A stretch of DNA of 20,013 nucleotides, from the IMG/VR virus record IMGVR_UViG_3300027736_000304, positions 1 to 20,013 of that record, one strand, 5' to 3'. Numbering within the stretch: the first letter of the stretch is position 1; each line of letters starts with the position of its first letter. Positions 1-7,707 of the stretch are shown piece after piece. The stretch comes from a virus. Under the pieces are notes generated by a model. The model worked only from the letters and a program-made list of their open reading frames with translations. It was not told the origin of the DNA and made no database searches. The position numbers and the translations under genes were made by a program.

Positions 1-4
1 GCAA

Positions 5-1174
5 ATGGGTGTTCCAACAAGAGCAAGAACCCAAGAAGAACAGCAAGCCTATTTAGGTCAAGGCATGAGAAATCCTCTAACCTCGGCAATGGCTAGTGCT
101 CTGTTAAGCAAAAACATAGAAAACCAAGATTTCCAAAATATTCTAAGAAGTGCAGGCATGGGCAACGCGCCTAGCGCACCTATGGGTGGTGCGCCTGCCA
201 CATCGGTGGGTGGTGCGCCTAATGCGGGCGGTGCAACTATGGTTGGTGCGCCTACTGGTAACGCGCCTAATTTAAATCCCTATATATTGGCAATGAGTGC
301 TAATCCACAGGCTCAAAAATTGGCTGAATTTATCCAAAAAGGACAACCAGAATATGGAACAACTCCTCAAGTATTACAAAAGGCTGATGGCACTTTATTT
401 GAAAGAGTTTATGGCAAAAAAGGCGAAATAATTGATCGCCCATTAAGTGCCACACCATACGAAAAAGAACCAGAACTTAATAGAAGCGTTACATTGGCAA
501 TTAAAGCCGCAGGCGTAGAGCCAACAAGTCCAGAAGGTAAGAATATGTATCGCAATTTGATTGCGAAACAAACCTCTCATCCATTGGGAACAAATGTAAA
601 AATTGAGAACAAGATGGGTGAAGGCATTGCGGCTCAGATTGGCCCAATGATGAAGGATTCGGTAGACATTGCAACTGGTGCTGTTAAACAAGTGGACGCG
701 GCAAAGCGTGTTGTTGGTGCTATTGACTCGGGCAAAATCATTGCAGGCCCATTTGCGGGCGGTCGCGTCACTTTGGCTCAAATGGGTCAAGCCTTGGGCG
801 TTGGCGGTGCAGATGCTAAACAACAATTGGCAAACACACGCGATGTAATCCGTGGACTTGCAGAAATGACGCTACAAGGTCGTTCACAAATGAAGGGTCA
901 AGGCGCAATTACCGAGAGCGAAGGATTGCTTGCTGAACGGGCAAATTCTGGAAAAATTGAAGATTTGACAATTCCTGAGATTAAACAACTTGCCCTAGCA
1001 AGTGAACGGGCGGCTCGGTTTGCGTATGCAGAGCACGAAAGAAAATATCAAGAAATGTTGAAAAACCCAACAACTTCATCACTTGCCACTTATTACCAAG
1101 GCCCTGCAATGCCACCCGCTATTACTACACCTAGCGAAGAACCACCAGTAGGTGCGGTTCGGAGGATTAAATAA
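5..1174 (+). CDS. virion-associated protein, possible ejection protein (389 aa, start uncertain)
   Basis: I do not recognise a named family. The protein opens with a polar segment. Residues 50-90 form a low-complexity Gly-Ala-Pro linker (repeated GGAP/GNAP units). From about residue 150 to 360 it is a long, mostly alpha-helical region rich in Lys, Gln and Ala (GRSQMKGQGAITESEG near residue 290). Such helical proteins sit late in the structural modules of podovirus-like phages and are often internal virion or ejection proteins; that role is inference from position. No in-frame stop and no Shine-Dalgarno is visible in the four bases before the ATG, so the true start may lie outside the window. 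The stop overlaps the next ATG by one base (TAATG), which suggests translational coupling. Confidence 0.6.
   Translation: MGVPTRARTQEEQQAYLGQGMRNPLTSAMASALLSKNIENQDFQNILRSAGMGNAPSAPMGGAPATSVGGAPNAGGATMVGAPTGNAPNLNPYILAMSANPQAQKLAEFIQKGQPEYGTTPQVLQKADGTLFERVYGKKGEIIDRPLSATPYEKEPELNRSVTLAIKAAGVEPTSPEGKNMYRNLIAKQTSHPLGTNVKIENKMGEGIAAQIGPMMKDSVDIATGAVKQVDAAKRVVGAIDSGKIIAGPFAGGRVTLAQMGQALGVGGADAKQQLANTRDVIRGLAEMTLQGRSQMKGQGAITESEGLLAERANSGKIEDLTIPEIKQLALASERAARFAYAEHERKYQEMLKNPTTSSLATYYQGPAMPPAITTPSEEPPVGAVRRIK
161..267 (+). repeat. Gly-Ala-Pro coding repeats
   Basis: The hexamer GCGCCT or its variant GCACCT recurs six times at irregular short spacing, encoding GNAP, SAP, GGAP, GGAP, GAP and GNAP. 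It makes a flexible linker between the N-terminal and helical parts of the first protein. It is a coding low-complexity tract, not an iteron. Confidence 0.75.
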
Positions 1175-3243
1175 TGGCTACTTTTCAAGTTGATATTGGC
1201 AATGCTACTTATGAGGTAGACGCGGCTGATGAAAAAACTGCTTGGAAATTGGCTAATCAAGCGCATGGCGCACAGCCTTTAGCACCACCGCCTCAACAAG
1301 CACCGCAACAAGCCCCCCAACAAGCACCAGAGCCAAGAGATATTTCTGGTCAAGGCATCTTGATGGGCATAAAAGACCCAATCAATGCTGGCGCACAGTT
1401 CATAGCAAGAAATGTCCCACCCTCAATAAATGAGGCAATTGATGTAATCCCCGCCCAATTACGGGCAAGCAATATCCCAATAGTGTCTAAGTTGGCTAAT
1501 GCTTTGTTGGCAAACCCAAGACCAGAGGCTATTGACAAAGAAATCAGAGATAGAGAAGAAGCCTACCAAGCCCTACGCCAACAAGTAGGGGATGAGGGCT
1601 TTGATGTCAACCGAATGGTAGGCAATATCTTGCCAACTGCCGCAGCTACTTCTGCTTTAATCCCTGCCAAAGCGGTCAGCACAATTCCTCGCTTGTTGGG
1701 AACTTCTGCCATTGTGGGTGGCGCATCAAGCCAATTAACCCCTGCGGTCACTATGGGAGAACAAGCCTCCTACCCTGCGTTTAAACAAGGTCAAGCCGTT
1801 GCAGGCACAGTATTAGGCCCTGTCGGGGCTACTGTTGGACGCATGGGTGGTGGCGTAATTAGGAACATTGGAGAGCGTATTAGCGAATCTACCGCTATGG
1901 ACGCGGCTAAATTGAAATTGGCAGATTTGTTGTCAAGAAGTGGTCGAGGAAATTACTTCCAAGGTGGCGGTGGTGACCCATTGGCACAAGTTGAGGCTAA
2001 ATTGATGACGCAAGGTCCAGAGGCAACGATTGCAGGGGCTGGAGGACAAACCTCTAAGAGTTATTTGGACTTGATGGCTACTTTGCCTGGTCAAGCGAAG
2101 GACTTGGTAGAGCAGTTCATTCGCAACCAACAAGCCACCAGAGCAAAGCGGTTAGTAACCGCGGCAGATGAGGCTTTAGGTACTGCTGGCAAGACTTACA
2201 CAGGAACACTAAGCGGATTGATTGCTGAAAAACAAACAGTCTCCGCGCCTTTATACAAGCAATTAGAGGGTGTTTCTGTACGGGTTGATGATGACCTATC
2301 CAAACTAATCCAAGCGTCTAAAACGGCTCATGGTGGTGCTGAATTGTTGGCAGAACTTAAAAGCACAACGCCAATTGATGTGTCCAAAATCAAGGTGGGT
2401 GACGATATTCCCTTTGATACCTTGGACAAGGTTAAACAGGCTTTGTTTGATTTGGCAGAAAATTCTAAGGGTGAGTTTGGCAAGCCAACTGCACTCAGTA
2501 ATGCTTACAACGACTTACGGGTTCGTCTGACAAACAAGATGGACGATATGAGTCCTAAAGACAAAGCGTTGAAGAGCGACACAAACCCATTGGGTAGCAT
2601 CTACAAAGAGGCTAGGGATGCGTTTGCAGGCCCGTCTCAGTTAGAGGGCGCGGTTAAGGCTGGTCGCAATGCCATGAAAGAGGACGCAATCAAGGTTGCA
2701 GATGCTACTCAGGGCATGAGTAAAAGTGAGATTGAGGCTTACAGAATCGGTGTTTTACAGTCTTTGAAAGACAAAGTGGGTACTGAAGGCGGTCAAACTT
2801 CCCTTTTGAAAATGTGGAAAGAGCCTGCTACAAGCGACAAACTAAAAGAGATATTTGGCAATGATTACCGCAAATTCGCGTCTGATGTGGCGCGTGAGGC
2901 TCGATTAAAAGAGATTGAAAGCGTAGGCAGAGGGTCACAGACTGCAGCAAGATTATCTGGAATCAATGAAGATGCTTTGAGAAATACAGCCCAAGCGGGT
3001 CAAGCGGTAAGTTCAGCATCTCAAGGTAATCCACTTCCCGCAATTGGAACTCTTACAAAACTTCTTAGCCAAGCAAGTACCCCAGAAACAACACGCAACG
3101 AAATTGCCAAACTTTTACTTCAAAAGGGCAATGTTGCTCAAAATACAGTTCGTGAATTGCCCGAGCGAGTTCGTCAATACAATGAACAGTTAGCAAGACA
3201 AGCAGCTATGGCTAACGCACTAGCACAACAACCTCAGAGGTAA
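1174..3243 (+). CDS. large virion or internal/ejection-like protein (689 aa)
   Basis: Unrecognised at family level. Residues 1-32 form a small domain (ATFQVDIGNATYEVDAAD then TAWKLANQAH) of a kind seen at the N-terminus of phage virion proteins. A QQAP repeat linker follows at residues 41-55. Residues 150-230 are rich in small and hydrophobic residues (NILPTAAATSALIPAK; GTVLGPVGATVG) and could associate with membrane. Residues 280-689 are highly helical with charged repeats and a Gln-rich tail. Size, helicity and position just before the tail fibre fit an internal or ejection protein delivered with the DNA; this is inference. A GGAGG Shine-Dalgarno at 1161-1165 lies 8 bases before the ATG, inside the end of the upstream gene. 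Confidence 0.6.
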   Translation: MATFQVDIGNATYEVDAADEKTAWKLANQAHGAQPLAPPPQQAPQQAPQQAPEPRDISGQGILMGIKDPINAGAQFIARNVPPSINEAIDVIPAQLRASNIPIVSKLANALLANPRPEAIDKEIRDREEAYQALRQQVGDEGFDVNRMVGNILPTAAATSALIPAKAVSTIPRLLGTSAIVGGASSQLTPAVTMGEQASYPAFKQGQAVAGTVLGPVGATVGRMGGGVIRNIGERISESTAMDAAKLKLADLLSRSGRGNYFQGGGGDPLAQVEAKLMTQGPEATIAGAGGQTSKSYLDLMATLPGQAKDLVEQFIRNQQATRAKRLVTAADEALGTAGKTYTGTLSGLIAEKQTVSAPLYKQLEGVSVRVDDDLSKLIQASKTAHGGAELLAELKSTTPIDVSKIKVGDDIPFDTLDKVKQALFDLAENSKGEFGKPTALSNAYNDLRVRLTNKMDDMSPKDKALKSDTNPLGSIYKEARDAFAGPSQLEGAVKAGRNAMKEDAIKVADATQGMSKSEIEAYRIGVLQSLKDKVGTEGGQTSLLKMWKEPATSDKLKEIFGNDYRKFASDVAREARLKEIESVGRGSQTAARLSGINEDALRNTAQAGQAVSSASQGNPLPAIGTLTKLLSQASTPETTRNEIAKLLLQKGNVAQNTVRELPERVRQYNEQLARQAAMANALAQQPQR
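1294..1329 (+). repeat. three tandem 12-bp QQAP repeats
   Basis: Three in-frame copies of CAACAAGCACCG, with the variants CAACAAGCCCCC and CAACAAGCACCA, encode QQAPQQAPQQAP. This tract could expand or contract by slippage. It links the N-terminal domain to the rest of the 689-residue protein. Confidence 0.85.
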
Positions 3244-3248
3244 TACAA

Positions 3249-4655
3249 ATGAGTTACAACGGAAGTGGAACATTTAACATCAACTCTACTGGTCAACCAG
3301 TAGTAGCAGGCACAGTCATATCGTCTTCAGCGTTTAATGCGTTGACTACTGACCTAGCCACAGGACTGACAACCGCCATCACCAAGGACGGACAAACTAC
3401 CACAACGGCTCGGATTACCTTTGCCCAAGGAGTTACTTCTAGCCTAGTAACGGACTCTTCTAGCATCTCCACAGGCTCGATCATTACTGGTGGTGGTGTA
3501 GGTATAGCCAAGGCTTTGTATGTGGGTACAACGGCTAATGTGGCGGGTGCTGTGACGCTTGGCGGTATAGCAACCTTTAGCGCACAACCGATCTTCTCTA
3601 GTTTGACAGCATCTAGCGCGGTTGCTACGGATGCCTCTAAGGGTTTGGTAAGCGTTACTAACACGGGTACTGGTAACAATGTATTGGCTACCTCTCCAAC
3701 CATTACAACTCCAACTATCAGTTCACTCTCGAGTGCCGCAGCTACTGCGCTAACTTTGCAGTCTGCTGGCACTACTGCGATTACTGTTTCGACTTCACAG
3801 AATGTGGGGATTGGTACTGCCTCTCCAACGCAGAAACTGCAAGTTGCTGGTAATGTATTTGTTAGTGCGGGTCAGTATGTTATGTGGGATAACGCTGGTG
3901 CATGGAGTTGGCAAAGCGATGCTTCTACTTATTTACGTGCATATTACGCAGGCAATGAGGCTTTGCGTATCGACTCCTCTGGTAATGTGGGGATTAACAC
4001 TACATCGCCTAATGCAAAACTTTATGTCAGAGTTGCCACAAATGCTAATTTAAGAGTAACTGATTCAAGTGGAACATTAAACCTATCTGCTGAGAATGAT
4101 GCTGGTAGCGCACAAGTAGCCATGAAATTTAATGGCTCACAAATGATGCTAACCTCTGCTGGTGAATTATTAGTTAATGGAACAGCCGCACCCGTTAATG
4201 GCTTAAAAATGGCTATTACCAATGGTTCTGTTAAGTGGTCATTTGGTCCAGATGGTTCTGGTAACTATTGCGTATTTAATGCTTCTGGTACTGGTGTCTA
4301 TGTAACCAATGGCGGAACATCATGGACAGGCACTTCTGACGAGCGATTAAAAACAGATTTAATTCCTATTACAAACGGATTGCAAAAAGTTAATTCATTG
4401 CGTTCTGTAACTGGTAGGTTTAAAACTGATGAAGAGGGAACAAGTCGTTCTTTCCTAATTGCTCAAGATGTCAAAGCAGTATTTCCAGAAGCAGTAAATA
4501 CTTTGAATGATGAAATTGGCACTCTTGGGCTTGCATACACAGATGTAATTCCATTGCTTGTGGCATCCATAAAAGAACTAAAAGCGATTAACGACACACA
4601 AGCCGAAACAATCAACGCACTAACCGCCCGAATCGTGGCTTTGGAGAGCAAATAA
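3249..4655 (+). CDS. tail fibre/spike protein with C-terminal S74 intramolecular chaperone
   Basis: The 468-residue protein is Ser/Thr/Gly/Ala-rich and beta-repetitive, as in trimeric phage fibres, with fibre-type turns GIGTASPTQKL (about residue 190) and NVGINTTSPNAKL (about 245). The last 108 residues match the peptidase S74 (endosialidase-type) intramolecular chaperone: a TSDERLK motif with predicted catalytic Ser363 (codon 4335-4337) and Lys368, and a C-terminal helix ending in AETINALTARIVALESK. By analogy with the family, the chaperone trimerises the fibre, cuts itself off just before Ser363 and leaves the mature fibre to bind the host surface. A GAGG Shine-Dalgarno at 3237-3240 precedes the ATG by 8 bases. 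The gene overlaps the next by one base. Confidence 0.88.
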   Translation: MSYNGSGTFNINSTGQPVVAGTVISSSAFNALTTDLATGLTTAITKDGQTTTTARITFAQGVTSSLVTDSSSISTGSIITGGGVGIAKALYVGTTANVAGAVTLGGIATFSAQPIFSSLTASSAVATDASKGLVSVTNTGTGNNVLATSPTITTPTISSLSSAAATALTLQSAGTTAITVSTSQNVGIGTASPTQKLQVAGNVFVSAGQYVMWDNAGAWSWQSDASTYLRAYYAGNEALRIDSSGNVGINTTSPNAKLYVRVATNANLRVTDSSGTLNLSAENDAGSAQVAMKFNGSQMMLTSAGELLVNGTAAPVNGLKMAITNGSVKWSFGPDGSGNYCVFNASGTGVYVTNGGTSWTGTSDERLKTDLIPITNGLQKVNSLRSVTGRFKTDEEGTSRSFLIAQDVKAVFPEAVNTLNDEIGTLGLAYTDVIPLLVASIKELKAINDTQAETINALTARIVALESK

Positions 4656-4945
4656 TGGCTACTACTTGGACAATTACACAACTAGACCGCCAAACCTCTA
4701 ATGGGTTTGTAACAACTGCACATTGGACTGCAAGCGCAGTAGATGGAGATTACTCCGCATCTACATACTCAACAAGTTCATGGGCTGATGGAACACCCAC
4801 AACTCCCTATGCTGACTTAACGCAAGCAACTGTATTAGATTGGATATGGGCTAATGGAGTAGACAAAAAGGCGGTAGAGGCTAGTCTGCAAGCGCAGATT
4901 GATGCTAAGAAGAATCCTGTAAGTGCTACTGGAGTGCCTTGGTAA
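4655..4945 (+). CDS. small fibre-associated protein, DUF7936-like (96 aa)
   Basis: The start overlaps the fibre stop (TAATG). The sequence begins ATTWTITQLDRQTSNGFVTT, is aromatic and beta-rich in its first half, and ends with a short helix (VEASLQAQIDAKKNP) and VPW. I recall small proteins of this form next to tail fibres in freshwater and marine phages, annotated DUF7936. Their function is not known; a virion or fibre-assembly role is inferred only from position. The family name comes from memory and is uncertain. Confidence 0.65.
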   Translation: MATTWTITQLDRQTSNGFVTTAHWTASAVDGDYSASTYSTSSWADGTPTTPYADLTQATVLDWIWANGVDKKAVEASLQAQIDAKKNPVSATGVPW

Positions 4946-5142
4946 TGCTTGAGGATACTGAGACACGCCTAGCGATTCACGAAGTTCTGTGCGCTGAGAG
5001 ATACAAGCGGATAGACGAGTCTTTGTCCACGGGTGAAAAGCGCATGGCAAAGATTGAGTATTTGCTGTATGCGGTGATCTTGGTCGTGTTGCTCGGGCCT
5101 GGCGTGGCGGCAGAGTTTGTCAAGAAAATGATCGGAGTGTGA
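4945..5142 (+). CDS. small one-TM protein, XhlA/holin-like (65 aa)
   Basis: The ATG at 4945 overlaps the previous stop (TAATG), so it is preferred over an in-frame TTG six bases upstream. The first 35 residues are charged and helical (MLEDTETRLAIHEVLCAER). A single hydrophobic segment follows (EYLLYAVILVVLLGPGVAAEF), then a Lys-rich tail (VKKMIGV). A soluble helix followed by one C-terminal membrane segment recalls XhlA-type lysis accessory proteins. Its place at the head of a cassette with a holin and an endolysin supports a lysis role. The family assignment is inference. Confidence 0.65.
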   Translation: MLEDTETRLAIHEVLCAERYKRIDESLSTGEKRMAKIEYLLYAVILVVLLGPGVAAEFVKKMIGV

Positions 5143-5143
5143 C

Positions 5144-5845
5144 ATTGACCCTTTTTCGTTGTTACTTTTGGCTCAATCTGCTTATAGTGCAATTAAACAA
5201 GGTTGCTCGATGTTGCACGAAGGTCGTATGGAATTGGAGGGTGCAAAATCCACCATTCAAGGCGTACAAGCAGACATTAAAGCAATTAAAGGTCTGTGGG
5301 ATTGGTTTATTGGTTTGTTTAGCAAGCCTGCCGAAACCAAGCCTGTGGCGCAAAAGAAAGCCCTCAAAAAAGACCAATCCTATGAATCTATGGAGTTGCA
5401 AGTCATTAACGATGTGGGTGTGCAACTGGGCAATTTCTTTGAAATACAAGCGCAGTTAAAAAACTACTACGCATCGCTGGAAGCAGAATCTAAGGAACGC
5501 TACGACCCTACGCAAAACACCTCAAAAAAAGCGATAGAGCGAAGTCTAGTTGAACTCCAAATGGAAAATTTGGATGCCCAGATTCGTGAGCAAATGACTG
5601 TATATGCACCAGCAGAACTCAAAGCGATATACACCAGATTTTTGAAGATGTATGCAAGAATTCAACAAGAACAGGAATGGGCTAGGGCAGAAGAAGTCAA
5701 GAAAATGAGACTATTGCGGTGGCAAAAGGAACAGGAAGAGATCAGGGCTATTGAGTTAACTAGTGGAGTAATTGCTGTGGTATTTATATCATCACTTTTT
5801 GGGTGGGTAATGTGGCAACTGCGCGTCTTATCGGGTGGGTTTTAA
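5144..5845 (+). CDS. conserved phage protein with C-terminal membrane anchor (233 aa from an ATT start)
   Basis: The reading frame is open from 5132. The first ordinary start is TTG at 5159, but reading from ATT at 5144 gives MDPFSLLLLAQSAYSAIKQG. That matches the MDP-hydrophobic opening I recall for related phage proteins. GGAG at 5134-5137 lies 6 bases before the ATT, and the upstream stop TGA (5140-5142) is one base away, so a rare ATT start by coupling is plausible. The N-terminus is hydrophobic, followed by a helical region (about residues 40-60), a Lys/Gln linker and long charged helices (150-205). A C-terminal membrane segment follows (GVIAVVFISSLFGWVMWQL). Function is unknown. Membrane topology and position suggest a lysis or envelope role. 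Confidence 0.65.
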   Translation: MDPFSLLLLAQSAYSAIKQGCSMLHEGRMELEGAKSTIQGVQADIKAIKGLWDWFIGLFSKPAETKPVAQKKALKKDQSYESMELQVINDVGVQLGNFFEIQAQLKNYYASLEAESKERYDPTQNTSKKAIERSLVELQMENLDAQIREQMTVYAPAELKAIYTRFLKMYARIQQEQEWARAEEVKKMRLLRWQKEQEEIRAIELTSGVIAVVFISSLFGWVMWQLRVLSGGF

Positions 5846-5979
5846 GCGCGGTAGCGTTGTGCCTGATCGTTGCTACGACCTCCATTGCCTACATTGAAAC
5901 GCTGTATATGAAAGCCCAACTTAAGCAAGAAATCAGGGAACTACGCAAACTTAAACGAGAACTCAAGGAAAGTAAATGA
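5812..5979 (+). CDS. small membrane protein with coiled-coil tail (55 aa), possible spanin-like
   Basis: A GTG start at 5812 (an alternative GTG lies at 5803) gives an N-terminal hydrophobic segment (LIGWVLSAVALCLIVATTS) and a C-terminal charged helix of Lys, Glu, Arg and Leu (MKAQLKQEIRELRKLKRELK). The first 34 bases overlap the previous gene, and the stop overlaps the holin ATG (ATGA). An N-terminal anchor plus a charged periplasmic helix is the shape of an inner-membrane spanin, but 55 residues is short and no outer lipoprotein partner is seen, so this is inference. The only Shine-Dalgarno-like signal is GGGTGGG just upstream. Confidence 0.6.
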   Translation: MATARLIGWVLSAVALCLIVATTSIAYIETLYMKAQLKQEIRELRKLKRELKESK

Positions 5980-6428
5980 ATGAACTATTCAATATTCTCA
6001 AGGGTATCGCACCCACATTGGCAACTGCTGTGGCTGGCCCTCTGGGTGGTGCTGCTGTTACCGCTTTGGCTAGTAAATTTGGTGTTTCTGATTCCATTGA
6101 TGCTGTTGCAAAGGCTATTGCGAGTGACCCACAAGCTGCTCAAAAACTTGCTGAAATGGAACTTGAATATTACAAAATAGAGCAAAACAACCTCACAGAC
6201 CGCCTCAAAGCAGATATGGCATCTGACTCTTGGTTGTCCAAGAACATACGCCCAGCGACCCTTATATTCCTTTTGTTGGCGTATAGCGGTTTTGCAGTAG
6301 CCTCAATCTTTGGATGGGAAACTAGGGGGGCTTATGTGGAACTACTTGGGCAATGGGGAATGTTAGTAATGTCGTTTTACTTTGGTGGTAGAACAATGGA
6401 AAAAATAGCAGATAAGGTGAAAAAATGA
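5976..6428 (+). CDS. holin, three-TM superfamily
   Basis: The 150-residue protein matches the three-TM holin family (gene-transfer-agent type, PF11351 as I recall). It has a Gly/Ala-rich hydrophobic segment at residues 11-35, a Gln/Glu/Lys-rich soluble middle (50-85), and the conserved SWLSKNIRPATLIFLL entry into a second membrane segment (93-113). The third segment (121-138) ends SFYFGGRTMEKI. Holins gather in the inner membrane and open it at a set time so that the endolysin can reach peptidoglycan. ATGA overlaps at both ends tie it to the 55-residue membrane protein and to the endolysin. Confidence 0.88.
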   Translation: MNELFNILKGIAPTLATAVAGPLGGAAVTALASKFGVSDSIDAVAKAIASDPQAAQKLAEMELEYYKIEQNNLTDRLKADMASDSWLSKNIRPATLIFLLLAYSGFAVASIFGWETRGAYVELLGQWGMLVMSFYFGGRTMEKIADKVKK

Positions 6429-6871
6429 ACCTTACAGAGCATTTCACACTTGAAGAGTTAACACACACCGAGCATCGGGAACTGGAGAACATACCAAATG
6501 AAATTGAACTTGCAAACCTTAAAAGATTGGCTGAATTCCTTGAAACAGTCAAAACTGTGCTTGGCGGTAAGCCAATCATGGTTAACTCTGCGTTCCGCAG
6601 TAAAGCGGTTAATGACGCGGTAGGCTCAAAAGATACCTCTCAGCATAGGGTAGGGTGCGCTGCCGATCTGAGAGTGCCTGGCTTGACCCCTGATGAGGTG
6701 GTGAAAGCAATCATTGCGTCTGGGATTGGCTATGACCAAGTGATCAGGGAGTTTTCTGACCCCGTTAAAGGTGGTGGGTGGACTCATGTCTCTATACCCA
6801 ACAAGTTATTTGACTCTCCCCGTAAGCAAGCCCTTATTATTGATAAACAAGGGGTTAGGGTATATGGCTAA
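6425..6871 (+). CDS. endolysin, peptidase M15 (D-Ala-D-Ala carboxypeptidase-like)
   Basis: This 148-residue protein is a full-length M15 domain. It starts with a HFTLEEL opening common in this family. NSAFRS (54-59), SQHRVGCAADLR with zinc ligands His74 and Asp81, the probable catalytic Glu109 (QVIREF), and GWTHVSI with His121 as third ligand follow in the right order. The predicted activity is zinc-dependent cleavage of peptide bonds in the peptidoglycan stem. There is no signal peptide, as expected for a holin-released enzyme. It begins inside the holin stop (ATGA). It is the last rightward gene before the convergent early operon, and its stop overlaps the end of a leftward small gene by four bases. 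Confidence 0.92.
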   Translation: MNLTEHFTLEELTHTEHRELENIPNEIELANLKRLAEFLETVKTVLGGKPIMVNSAFRSKAVNDAVGSKDTSQHRVGCAADLRVPGLTPDEVVKAIIASGIGYDQVIREFSDPVKGGGWTHVSIPNKLFDSPRKQALIIDKQGVRVYG

Positions 6872-6969
6872 TCCTCTACACTCATACAAAGAACTGCCAC
6901 TAGGATGCCAACACCGACAAACGCGCCAATAAGTAGCACAACAATAATGGTAAGAATACTGCTAAGCAT
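6868..6969 (-). CDS. 33-residue single-TM protein
   Basis: A leftward frame opens with ATG at 6969 after a strong AAGGAG Shine-Dalgarno (6975-6980) five bases away. It reads MLSSILTIIVVLLIGAFVGV, continues GILVAVLCMSVED and stops. Nearly the whole protein is one membrane helix with a short acidic tail. The start lies 8 bases inside the end of the 208-residue gene, so translation is probably coupled. The ribosome site, membrane pattern and overlap make it a credible last gene of the leftward operon. Function is unknown. Confidence 0.65.
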   Translation of the reverse strand: MLSSILTIIVVLLIGAFVGVGILVAVLCMSVED

Positions 6970-7588
6970 CTCGACTCCTTATATCGTAAAACCAATCATC
7001 TGAGGCAACCCACTTGCGTGACCCGTCCACCGAGTAGGTCTGGGTGGCAACATTAAAGTCTGGAGTTAGTGTTCCTGAGACTAGACTTTGATCGTACCAG
7101 ATACACCGATTGTTGGGTTGGCAAGCAAACTGTCCGTTGTCGAGTTTAATGAAATTAAAGGATTTGTGTTCCTCTGCGGTCTCAGAAAAACCCGTATCAA
7201 TATCGGTCTGGTCAGCACAAAAGTCCACAGTAAACATATAAGTACCAAAGTGCCATTGGCGGTCTTTTCCAAAGACCTTGACACTTAGATTCCTGAGTAA
7301 AACCTTTTCAATGATGGTAAACCGATACCCTAGACAATCCCACAACTGGAGAGCGTCTAAGGGCAAGTCACCGCCATCTTTCCAACAGTAAGCGTGGATG
7401 GGTAGTTTGTCGTACAAAGCCCCATATCTAGGTAAGAGAGACTCAATCCTAAAGACTTGCCCTCGTATGGCTTTGAGAGACACCCAGATACAGGGTTCTA
7501 ACTCTCCATGACCCTTGTGGTGGTCATACAGGAATTCTTTGCGTATAAAGCATTTTAAAGGTGGCAGAGAGCCTACTAGATAACTCAT
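6962..7588 (-). CDS. conserved phage protein of unknown function (208 aa)
   Basis: It begins MSYLVGSLPPLKCFIRKEFL followed by YDHHKGHGE. I recall similar proteins in freshwater and marine podovirus-like genomes, always unannotated. The middle is rich in Trp, Tyr, Phe and Asp with alternating hydrophobic residues and no membrane segment, which suggests a compact soluble beta-rich protein. No catalytic motif is clear, although the His and Asp residues near the N-terminus (YDHHKGHGE) could bind metal. Its ATG overlaps the TGA of the upstream 40-residue gene (ATGA). It lies near the end of the leftward early operon. Confidence 0.75.
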   Translation of the reverse strand: MSYLVGSLPPLKCFIRKEFLYDHHKGHGELEPCIWVSLKAIRGQVFRIESLLPRYGALYDKLPIHAYCWKDGGDLPLDALQLWDCLGYRFTIIEKVLLRNLSVKVFGKDRQWHFGTYMFTVDFCADQTDIDTGFSETAEEHKSFNFIKLDNGQFACQPNNRCIWYDQSLVSGTLTPDFNVATQTYSVDGSRKWVASDDWFYDIRSRDA

Positions 7589-7707
7589 CTTGCCCTCGCA
7601 AATACATGGAACTGGCGAACCCTAATATCCCTTTTAGGCTGTATTTTAGGTGCTGACCAAAAATGAGGGTAAAAGGTTTTCATAAAGTCTTTGTGAAAGG
7701 CGTTCAT
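7585..7707 (-). CDS. small basic protein (40 aa)
   Basis: The ATG at 7707 shares ATGA with the stop of the 67-residue gene, and the stop shares ATGA with the next ATG, so it fills exactly the gap between two genes. An ATG at 7719 would add four residues but lacks this junction. The sequence begins MNAFHKDFMKTFYPHFWSAP and ends with an Arg-rich stretch (RVRQFHVFARAR). Basic and aromatic content could fit nucleic-acid or protein binding. I do not recognise it. Confidence 0.6.
   Translation of the reverse strand: MNAFHKDFMKTFYPHFWSAPKIQPKRDIRVRQFHVFARAR

Noticed and set aside
443-826. 127-codon leftward frame under the first virion gene
   Set aside because: Cys/Trp-rich shadow with no start signal or partner gene.
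1294-1329. short tandem repeats as a possible CRISPR or iteron array
   Set aside because: They are 12-base in-frame units with no spacers and encode a QQAP linker.
3293-3772. 159-codon leftward frame inside the tail fibre gene
   Set aside because: Val/Ala-rich mirror of the Thr/Ala-rich fibre sequence; no ribosome site, no family, and it opposes a clear gene.
5139-5459. 106-codon frame overlapping the 233-residue lysis-region protein
   Set aside because: Unlike the methyltransferase case, it has no protein-like pattern or coupling at its end; treated as a shadow.
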